Source: DASWIG01 sp965371445 (GTDB lineage: Bacteria; Acidobacteriota; Thermoanaerobaculia; Multivoradales; J023). From it: a DNA stretch of 12,676 bases. How positions within the stretch are numbered: position 1 is the first letter of the stretch; every line of letters begins with the position of its first letter. Shown piece by piece: positions 7,101 to 12,676 of this stretch. The notes beneath the pieces are model-generated. The model did not search any database. It was not told the DNA's origin and saw nothing but the letters and a program-made list of their open reading frames with translations. The stretch covers positions 1 through 12,676 of the forward strand of contig CBDUYN010000242.1 in the NCBI GenBank assembly GCA_965371445.1, given 5' to 3'. The translations under genes and the position numbers were made by a program.

Positions 7101-10100
7101 ACGATGATCTTCCGACCGGCGCCTATTACATCAACGTCCACGGCACCGGGACGATCGGCTCGACGACCGATCACATGTACGACAACGCCCGGATCACCGT
7201 GGTCAACAACGATCTCCCCGACTTCACTCTGAATGCGGGCTCGTTTACCAGCTCCGCGCTGCAACCTGGCTCACAGCAAACGGTTCGCTACACTGCCAAC
7301 AACATCAGGGACGGATTTGACCTCAGGCTGCCGCAGTTTGAAGTTTTCATCGACATCAATGGCCAGGAGCATCTTCTCCACCGAACCTACGCCGACGTCC
7401 GGGGTGATCTTTCCCACTCGCAGACCTTTGATTTGCCATTCACCGTTCCTGAGGTCCCTGGCTCGCATACGATCCGCGCCCGGATCAACCCGACGGGAGT
7501 CATCCCCGAAGCTGACTCGGGCAACAACGAGGCGGCAGAGATCACGCTCAACGTCGCCGAGCCCAATCAGCCTCCCGATCTTCCTTCCACCATCGGCCCC
7601 CTGACGGTCAACGTCGGCGACTCCTTGGCGTTTACCGTGACCGCGACCGATCCCAACAACGATCCGTTGACCTACTCCCTCGGCCCTGGGGCCCCCTCGG
7701 GCCTCACCATCCACCCCTCCACCGGGCTCCTCAGTTGGACGCCCTCATGCGGAACGGCGCCGCAGATCTACAACGTCACTGTGAACGTCGCAGACCCTGA
7801 CGGGGAGACGGACTCCGGCACCGTCGTCATCGATGTCCGTCGCCAAGCCGACCTCAGCCTCAGCAAGACCAGCACGTTCACGTCAGCTCTGCCCGGCCAG
7901 ACCGTAGATTTTACGGTCGAGGTCAGGAACGACGGTCCGAGCTGCATCACCGGTGCTACGGTCAGCGACGTCTTCACAGCCGATCTCACTGAGGTCAGCT
8001 GGAGCTGTACCGCCTCCGCCGGATCGTCCTGCACCGCGGGACCCGTCAGCGGCAATATCGCCGACAACGCGGTCGACCTCCTGAGCGGCGGCGTGGCCAC
8101 CTACACGGTGAGCGCCAAGGTCACTCACACCTACACGGCCAGCGGTCTGGTCTCGAACCAGGCGAGCGTTACCGCTCCCGCCGGAGTGAGCGACCCCAAC
8201 GCCGCCAACAACTCCGGTTCAACGAGCATCTCCCTGCGGAGCCTCGACTTTGGCGACGCTGGCGACAGTTCTCTCAATCCGGGTTGGAGCTTCCCCACGC
8301 GTCTCGCGGACGACGGTGCCCGTCACGGCGTCGATCCCTTCCTCGTGCTCGGCGTCGCCATTGACGGCGAAAGCGACGGCCAGCCCAGCGAAGGCGCTGT
8401 CGGCGACGACATCGCCGGCGCCGACGACGAGAGCGGAGTCGTCTTCCTGACGCCGATGGCGACCTGCGAAACGGCGGACCTCGAGGTGACGGCGAGCGCC
8501 GCCGGCCTCCTCGACGCCTGGGTCGACTTCAACGGCGACGGCGACTGGGGCGATGCGGGCGAGCAGGTCTTCGCCAGCCGGAGCCTCGTCGCGGGCGTCA
8601 ACGCTTTGTCGTTCGTGGTGCCTTGTAGCGCCGTCCCGTCGGAACGGGCCTTCCTTCGCTTCCGCCTGAGCAGCACAGGCGGCCTGTCCTACGCCGGCTT
8701 GGCGCTCGACGGCGAGGTCGAGGACTACGCTCTGCCGATCCTCGGCTTCGACTTCGGCGACGCGCCGGCCGGCTATCCGACCCTGCGAGCCGAAAACGGG
8801 CCGCGTCACCTGTTGTCGCTGGGCAGCCCGGTGCTCGGTCAACGGGTGGACGCGGAAGCCGGCGGCATCCCCGAGGCCAGCGCCGCTGGCGACGACCTCG
8901 ACGGTCCTCTCGACGACGAGGACGGGATCGCCTTCACGGGTCTGCTGGTCTCGGGCAACCTGGCGTCGCTCACGGTCACGGTCTCGGCGCCGGCCAGACT
9001 CGACGCCTGGATCGACTTCAACGGCGACGGCGACTGGGCGGATACCGGCGAGCAGATCTTCGTCAACGAGGCTGTGCCGGCGGCCGGCGCCAACGCGCTC
9101 AGCTTCGCCGTTCCTGCCACGGCACCGAGCGGTCTCAGCACTTTCGGACGTTTTCGTCTGAGCAGCGCGGGGAGCCTTTCGGTGACCGGGACGGCGAGCG
9201 ACGGTGAGGTCGAGGACCATCCGGTGACGATTACCGCAACCGCCGACCTGACCCTGACTCTGAGCGATTCGGCCGACCCGGCCGTGGCCGGTGCGGAGCT
9301 CTCGTACACCGTGATGGTCACCAACCAGGGTCCGTTCGACGCTCCCGACGTGGTGGTGACCGACACCCTTCCGGCTGGCGTGACCTTCATCGCGACCAGC
9401 GGCTGTGCCGAGGATCCGAACGCGATCCCGTCGTGCAGACTGGGAACGATCGCGGCCGGAACATCAAGGCAATACACGTTCACCGTGAAACCGGATCCGG
9501 CGTCCAGCGGCGCGATCCTCAACACGGCCTGCGTCACGTCGAGCCTGCCGGACGCCAACCCTGGCGACGAGTGTGCGACCGAGGGGACGGCGGTCGAGGC
9601 GGCGACGGACCTCTCCCTTGTCAAAGACGACTCTCCCGACCCGTTGGCTCCTGGGAGCCCGTTGATCTACACCCTGACGGTGACGAACCTCGGACCGTCG
9701 GACTCGACCGGCGGCCAGGTGACGGACGTGCTGCCGGCGGCGCTGAGCTTCGCGAGCTCCGGGGACGGCTGCTCGGAGGCGGGTGGCACGGTGACCTGTG
9801 CTTTCGGAGCGCTGGCCGCGGACGGGTCGATCAGCCTGAGCTTCGTCGTCGTCGTGGATCCGTCCGTGGTTGGGTTGATCACCAACACGGCGACGGTGAC
9901 GGGCGACGAGAGCGATCCGGTGCCCGACAACAACAGCGACAGCGAGAGCACCCAGGTGAACAACAGCCCGCCGACGCTCGATCCTGTCGGCGGTCCCTTC
10001 ACGGTCAACTCTGGCGAGCTCCTGAGCTTCACCGCCACCGCCAGCGACCCCAACGGCGACGGCCTGGCCTTCAGCCTCTTGAACGCTCCCGCCGGCGCGT

Positions 10101-12676
10101 CGATCGATCCGCTCACCGGTGTTTTCACCTGGACGCCGACGGATGCCCAGGGTGCGCAGACCTACTCCCTCGACGTGGTGGTCACCGACGACGATCCCTC
10201 CGATCCCCAGAGTGACAGCGAGACGATTCAGATCCATGTGACCCGGAGCGTCGACCTTGCCGTCTCCAAAAGCGTCGATCCGGTGGCGGCGGCACCCGGG
10301 CAGTCGGTGGTCTTCACCGTGACGGTGACCAACCAGGGACCTGGCGGCGTCAGCGGCGCGACCCTGAGCGACCCGGTCGTCGTCGGCCTGAACGGCGTCA
10401 GCTGGACTTGCTCCGCGGTCGGCGGCTCGTGTACCGCGTCCGGCACCGGCGCCCTGGTGGACGGCGACCTCGATCTGGACCACGACGGGGTCGCCACCTA
10501 CACGATGCAGGCCACCCTGGCTCCGGACGCCCCGCCCACCGTGACCAACGTCGCCAGCGTCTCGTTACCGTCGGAAATCGACGATCCCAATCCTGGCAAC
10601 GATCAGGCCAGCGCTTCGGTCAGCCGCCGGGATCTCGACTTCGGCGACGCGCCGGATGCAAGCACGGGGGTGGAGTGGAGCTTTCCGACCCGGTTGTCCG
10701 ACGACGGCGCTCGCCATGGCGTCGACCCCGTCCTGGTGCTCGGAGTTGACATCGACGGCGAAGACGACGGCCAACCCAGTGCGGGCGCCGTCGGCGACGA
10801 CGACGCAGGAGCTGACGACGAGGACGGTGTGGTCTTTCTCGAACCGATGGTGTCCTGCGAGGAAACCGATCTCGAGGTCACCACGAGCGCCTCCGGCCTC
10901 CTTGACGCCTGGGTCGACTTCAACGGCGACGGCGACTGGGGCGATGCGGGCGAGCAGGTCTTCGCCAGCCGCAGCCTCGTCGCGGGCGTCAACGCCTTGT
11001 CTTTCGTGGTGCCCTGTAGCGCTGTCCCGGCGGAGCGGACCTTCCTCCGCTTCCGCCTGAGCAGCACGGGGGGCCTGTCGTACACCGGCCTGGCGCTCGA
11101 CGGCGAGGTTGAGGACTACGTCCAGCCGATCCTCGGTTACGACTACGGCGACGCACCGGCGGGTTATCCGACGCTTTTCGCCGCCGACGGCGCGCGCCAT
11201 CTCCTGACGCTCGGTGGCCCGGTGCTCGGTCAGCGGGCCGACGCGGAAGTCGACGGCATCCCCGATCCCAGCGCCGCCGGCGACGACCTCACCGGCGTTC
11301 CCGACGACGAGGACGGCATCGCCTCCGCGAGCTTGCTGGTCCCGGGTGCGTCGGCGTCGTTGACGGTCACGGTCTCGGCTCCGGCGAAGCTCGACGCCTG
11401 GATCGACTTCAACGGCGACGGCGACTGGACCGATCCCGGCGAGCAGATCTTCGTCAACGAGCCGGTGCCGTCGGCTGGCGCCAACCTGCTCACCTTCGCG
11501 GTGCCGGCCGGCGCGGTGGGCGGGCTGAGCACCGTCGGGCGCTTCCGGCTGAGCAGCGCGGGCGGCCTCTCGTTCACCGGGGCGGCGCCCGACGGCGAGG
11601 TCGAGGACCACGTCGTCGTCATCGACAATGGCCTGGCCTGCAACGTGTTGACACAGACGCAGACGGGCAATGGTACACAGCCGACGGCCTCACCGAGCGC
11701 GGCGGGTTGCCCGGCGGGGCAGTATACGGAAGGCGAGCAGATCCAGCTTACGGCGAGCCCAGCCCCCGGCTGGACGATCGGCAGTTGGACAGGCACGGAC
11801 AACGACGCCAGCACGTCGACGTCGAACACGGCAACGATGCCAGAAGGACCGCACGAGGTCATGGTGCACTACGTCGAGTCGGGTCCGACGTGCTTCGAGC
11901 TGGTACGGACGCAGACGGGCAACGGCACTCAGCCGTCGGCGTCGCCGAGCACGGCGGGTTGCCCGGCGGGCCAATACGCAGAAGGCGAGCAAATCCTGCT
12001 GGAGGCGATCCCGGACTCGGGTTGGACCGTGAGCCGTTGGACGGGCACGGACAACGACGCCAGCGCGTTGACGTCGAACACGGCGACCATGCCGGAGGGA
12101 CTGCATGAGGTCACGGTGCATTACGTTCCGTTGACTTCTGTCGTCCTGATCAACGAGGTCTTCGGAGGCTCTCCGGATTATGTCGAGCTGTACAACGCCG
12201 GCTCGAGCACGGTCGACCTCGCAGGTTGGGTTCTGGAGACGACGGGATGTGGCTCAAGCACGGTATCTCAGTACGTGCTGCCGGCATTCACACTGGCGCC
12301 GGGTGCTTACGTCCATGTCCTCGAGAACAGTGGAACCGGCACCTCAGACACGCTCTATCTGAACGCCAACATCTGCTGGAATCCGGACCAGGCAGGCTCA
12401 GCCGCTCTCGTCGACACCGTCGCGGGCGTCGACTTCGTGCGCTGGGGTGGCTCGACTACGCCGCCGCCTTCGGGAACCAGCTGGACCGGCGACTCCGCGG
12501 TGGCGGCGACCGGTGCTTCGGTGCTGGGTCGGGACAGCTCCGGCAGAGACACCAACGCCCCGACCGATTGGTGCGAGCAGGTCTCGTCGGCTCCCGGAGT
12601 GAACGTGGGCTGTACGGGCTTCATCTTCAGCGACGGCTTTGAGTCCGGAGACCGCTCGGCCTGGACCACTTCTGTG
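4169..12676 (+). CDS. Giant exported M23 metallopeptidase with adhesive repeat tail (3' end outside window)
   Basis: One frame stays open from 4169 to the last base (2836 codons, no stop). Residues 1-25 are a signal peptide ending P-L-A-G-Q. About 60-190 is an M23 (LytM/lysostaphin-type) domain with all expected residues: H69 and D73 (H-P-G-I-D), H136 (Y-A-H-L), H177 and H179 (H-L-H-F). M23 enzymes usually cut peptidoglycan cross-links. Residues 190-495 are unassigned except for an LGFP-like stretch (about 385-440). The tail then runs: Ig-like 496-592, InlB-like 601-680, SbsA-type Ig 683-786, Calx-beta/Ig-like 792-888, CARDB-like 890-1015 and 1016-1131, cadherin/He_PIG-like 1133-1224, DUF11 1227-1357, GEVED 1358-1524 and 1525-1688, DUF11 1692-1811 and 1812-1931, He_PIG-like 1932-2026, DUF11 2027-2154, GEVED 2155-2321 and 2322-2486, two InlB-like repeats 2497-2653, lamin-tail domain 2658-2815, and the D-G-F-E-S-G tag. 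Paired cysteines in many modules fit export. Domain names are from recall, and borders are approximate. Confidence 0.92.
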   Translation, partial: MRIRTIPVPTIALLLVLAAYPLAGQTRYQFTGLIHPLESTPAPTTAWLDHYLDGYPGSANARGTDYGRHPGIDYPAAQGTEVRSMFAGRVIHVTRTCPDTQQNGCGNGGWGNHVLVEHFDIPGYPESHRLLAVYAHLQSDIPVCDEPSAAPPCATTYVGKGETLGYVATSGTSSGYHLHFQVDIDGDAAAYFPGDGSLPTWANNLRNLGSNYTELFRHVNISDQWNLLNSNDDEGQLWYVPQEIKEQVGYPQGESNFFNISREHTVDPATFVADLDDHQPHEDLQIGRWASGDAPLDLVPGDVEGWDYRAGSTSERVSDLFNRFGGTAELGNALDNGGGARIHRYTFEYSGDGSAIEVYLQDVNHPENGQKTIVHTPGAERAFLLQGCLGFLWWQYQDILGAPTGNEFSDTALFPGDLGEIYDVMQTFQFGNMYWDEDSGNVRLICSLGTCEVDEIDACNPGAVTSGSSFDRPLSKSGNSSCDDLRPSPPNTSASGQITLPNSSQIGDVTVSVTASDPDGLSRVKVFFVDGGSALTLCGGTTPACSGTSGAFSSADVDPANYGASAGSVTLRLFVEDTLGNNVEVHSHTFTWDPPNPGPGYTLTVLKQGDGDGIVSGEGISCGPGCTSTSVAYNDGDTLTLTGTGDQFIGFMGDRCYGLAPCAITMYSDLTVTASFALPDSFAAEYTYPTSGNTGVSTTTQPAVTFNRDIAAGPNFNSLAFRECDGTALGFTPVLGSGTHDERLTFVLDSSMAKGTCHVAEVPAGSISDLDGNPLPAPVSFTFTTEEDGTPKMYVSAYPTFVMEGRETKVSIWFETPVDYNRTLTLSSSPSGALFHPSSVILPAGEVLYELQVDTDLNHGSLSDVNATLQVHQTDAGTISTNIIIVNDTAQAGAYLRWQAAAVVDDDNGNGIFEANERADIRFDVVNLGSQGISNVILEFEVANTYNMRILGGSPYICYLGYLDVGRNGNCTKTFLADDDLPTGAYYINVHGTGTIGSTTDHMYDNARITVVNNDLPDFTLNAGSFTSSALQPGSQQTVRYTANNIRDGFDLRLPQFEVFIDINGQEHLLHRTYADVRGDLSHSQTFDLPFTVPEVPGSHTIRARINPTGVIPEADSGNNEAAEITLNVAEPNQPPDLPSTIGPLTVNVGDSLAFTVTATDPNNDPLTYSLGPGAPSGLTIHPSTGLLSWTPSCGTAPQIYNVTVNVADPDGETDSGTVVIDVRRQADLSLSKTSTFTSALPGQTVDFTVEVRNDGPSCITGATVSDVFTADLTEVSWSCTASAGSSCTAGPVSGNIADNAVDLLSGGVATYTVSAKVTHTYTASGLVSNQASVTAPAGVSDPNAANNSGSTSISLRSLDFGDAGDSSLNPGWSFPTRLADDGARHGVDPFLVLGVAIDGESDGQPSEGAVGDDIAGADDESGVVFLTPMATCETADLEVTASAAGLLDAWVDFNGDGDWGDAGEQVFASRSLVAGVNALSFVVPCSAVPSERAFLRFRLSSTGGLSYAGLALDGEVEDYALPILGFDFGDAPAGYPTLRAENGPRHLLSLGSPVLGQRVDAEAGGIPEASAAGDDLDGPLDDEDGIAFTGLLVSGNLASLTVTVSAPARLDAWIDFNGDGDWADTGEQIFVNEAVPAAGANALSFAVPATAPSGLSTFGRFRLSSAGSLSVTGTASDGEVEDHPVTITATADLTLTLSDSADPAVAGAELSYTVMVTNQGPFDAPDVVVTDTLPAGVTFIATSGCAEDPNAIPSCRLGTIAAGTSRQYTFTVKPDPASSGAILNTACVTSSLPDANPGDECATEGTAVEAATDLSLVKDDSPDPLAPGSPLIYTLTVTNLGPSDSTGGQVTDVLPAALSFASSGDGCSEAGGTVTCAFGALAADGSISLSFVVVVDPSVVGLITNTATVTGDESDPVPDNNSDSESTQVNNSPPTLDPVGGPFTVNSGELLSFTATASDPNGDGLAFSLLNAPAGASIDPLTGVFTWTPTDAQGAQTYSLDVVVTDDDPSDPQSDSETIQIHVTRSVDLAVSKSVDPVAAAPGQSVVFTVTVTNQGPGGVSGATLSDPVVVGLNGVSWTCSAVGGSCTASGTGALVDGDLDLDHDGVATYTMQATLAPDAPPTVTNVASVSLPSEIDDPNPGNDQASASVSRRDLDFGDAPDASTGVEWSFPTRLSDDGARHGVDPVLVLGVDIDGEDDGQPSAGAVGDDDAGADDEDGVVFLEPMVSCEETDLEVTTSASGLLDAWVDFNGDGDWGDAGEQVFASRSLVAGVNALSFVVPCSAVPAERTFLRFRLSSTGGLSYTGLALDGEVEDYVQPILGYDYGDAPAGYPTLFAADGARHLLTLGGPVLGQRADAEVDGIPDPSAAGDDLTGVPDDEDGIASASLLVPGASASLTVTVSAPAKLDAWIDFNGDGDWTDPGEQIFVNEPVPSAGANLLTFAVPAGAVGGLSTVGRFRLSSAGGLSFTGAAPDGEVEDHVVVIDNGLACNVLTQTQTGNGTQPTASPSAAGCPAGQYTEGEQIQLTASPAPGWTIGSWTGTDNDASTSTSNTATMPEGPHEVMVHYVESGPTCFELVRTQTGNGTQPSASPSTAGCPAGQYAEGEQILLEAIPDSGWTVSRWTGTDNDASALTSNTATMPEGLHEVTVHYVPLTSVVLINEVFGGSPDYVELYNAGSSTVDLAGWVLETTGCGSSTVSQYVLPAFTLAPGAYVHVLENSGTGTSDTLYLNANICWNPDQAGSAALVDTVAGVDFVRWGGSTTPPPSGTSWTGDSAVAATGASVLGRDSSGRDTNAPTDWCEQVSSAPGVNVGCTGFIFSDGFESGDRSAWTTSV
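4346..4738 (+). other. M23 metallopeptidase domain
   Basis: Within the giant protein, the zinc ligands are expected to be H69 and D73 (codons 4373 and 4385) and H179 (4703). H136 (4574) and H177 (4697) would be the catalytic histidines. The spacing and the surrounding T-S-G-T-S-S-G-Y-H-L-H-F are typical of active M23 enzymes. Extra cysteines in the inserted loops (R-T-C-P, N-G-C-G, V-C-D-E, P-P-C-A) suggest disulfides after export. Confidence 0.9.
5320..5480 (+). other. LGFP-like repeat region
   Basis: Residues about 385-440 contain Y-Q-D-I-L-G-A-P-T-G-N-E followed by M-Q-T-F-Q-F-G-N-M-Y-W. This has the order of LGFP repeats (L-G-x-P-x-x-x-E, then Q-x-F-x-x-G-x-I-Y-W), which occur in secreted cell-wall-associated hydrolases. 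A weaker match (F-N-R-F-G-G-T-A-E-L-G) lies about 75 residues earlier. If real, this would help place the peptidase on the cell wall. Confidence 0.45.
7565..9232 (+). repeat. Segmental duplication, copy 1 (Ig-DUF11-GEVED-GEVED)
   Basis: The four-domain block at residues 1133-1688 recurs at 1932-2486. GEVED landmarks lie exactly 2391 bases (797 codons) from their partners (8243/10634, 8711/11102, 9203/11594). The Ig block is offset by 2397, showing a small indel. Two further DUF11 domains lie between the copies. Confidence 0.9.
9962..11620 (+). repeat. Segmental duplication, copy 2 (Ig-DUF11-GEVED-GEVED)
   Basis: This is the partner of 7565-9232. The first GEVED of each block shares a run of 68 identical bases (8513-8580 and 10904-10971), including synonymous sites, followed after one mismatch by 23 more. 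The Ig and DUF11 parts have drifted much further. Either the GEVED part was recently homogenised by gene conversion or it is under stronger constraint. Confidence 0.9.
11657..12127 (+). repeat. Tandem pair of InlB-like repeats, 252-bp period
   Basis: Two 84-residue units start at 11657 and 11909 with T-Q-T-G-N-G-T-Q-P and share A-G-C-P-A-G-Q-Y, E-G-E-Q-I, W-T-G-T-D-N-D-A-S, S-N-T-A-T-M-P-E-G and H-E-V-x-V-H-Y-V. They fit the divergent InlB B-repeat type of beta domain. A more distant relative is at residues 601-680 of the same protein. Confidence 0.85.
12140..12613 (+). other. Lamin-tail (LTD-type) domain near the C-terminus
   Basis: Residues 2658-2815 begin V-V-L-I-N-E-V-F-G-G, continue D-Y-V-E-L-Y-N-A-G and L-A-G-W-V-L, and later have V-D-F-V-R-W-G-G and L-G-R-D. 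This is the usual pattern of bacterial LTD domains, Ig-fold modules found at the ends of secreted enzymes and thought to help in surface or substrate attachment. Confidence 0.8.
12623..12664 (+). other. D-G-F-E-S-G C-terminal tag of the giant protein
   Basis: The codons encode I-F-S-D-G-F-E-S-G-D-R-S-A-W, followed by four residues to the window edge. In the 1409 gene the tag's Trp is followed by six residues and a stop, so the giant gene probably ends a few codons past base 12676. Confidence 0.75.

Noticed and set aside
8219..11611. Long - strand open frames (8219-9220, 9464-10483, 10565-11611)
   Set aside because: They lie antisense to the giant gene, are full of Arg/Ala/Val as expected from GC-rich codons read backward, repeat each other because the sense strand is duplicated, and show no domain of their own.

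Overview
This window comes from a GC-rich bacterium. It holds a decayed insertion-sequence region on the left (1 to about 1400) followed by three genes for exported proteins, all on the + strand. The features are typical of large free-living diderms: secreted proteins with an internal F-x-D-G-F-E-S-G tag near the C-terminus, a bacterial collagen, and stacked GEVED, DUF11 and InlB-like domains. I think of Acidobacteriota (Thermoanaerobaculia-like) or a Lysobacter-like gammaproteobacterium first. There is no housekeeping gene to fix the taxon, so this is a weak guess.

Left region. On the - strand at 150-578 lies the N-terminal zinc-ribbon/HTH part of an ISL3-family transposase with no catalytic domain. 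It is cut off near base 150. The sequence beyond the cut carries two degenerate direct repeats that resemble the terminal repeats of an IS21-family element, and a 20-bp tandem repeat with a palindromic core. Bases 579-1408 hold no gene I can support. They do contain a small hairpin, a short direct repeat, and an exact 17-bp sequence present twice in opposite orientation (1086-1102 and 1270-1286). A third near-copy lies at 4007-4023, upstream of the giant gene.

Right region. Gene 1 (1409-1795) is a small exported protein that ends in the D-G-F-E-S-G tag. Gene 2 (1817-3907), only 21 bases downstream and very probably in the same operon, is a 696-residue collagen-like surface protein with two uninterrupted Gly-X-Y stretches, two copies of a 57-residue linker, and a C-terminal domain that probably forms trimers. 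Gene 3 starts at 4169 and stays open to the last base of the window (2836 codons seen). Its layout is signal peptide, M23 metallopeptidase with a complete set of active-site residues, an AT-richer unknown region with an LGFP-like stretch, then a long GC-rich tail of Ig-like, CARDB, DUF11, GEVED, InlB-like and lamin-tail domains. It ends, at the window edge, in the same D-G-F-E-S-G tag as gene 1. By comparison with gene 1 the stop codon should lie only a few codons beyond base 12676.

Together the three genes look like a cell-surface or secreted set: a tagged small protein, a collagen stalk, and a giant tagged peptidoglycan (or protein) hydrolase with adhesive repeats. The physical link and the shared tag are seen in the sequence. 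Joint function is inference.
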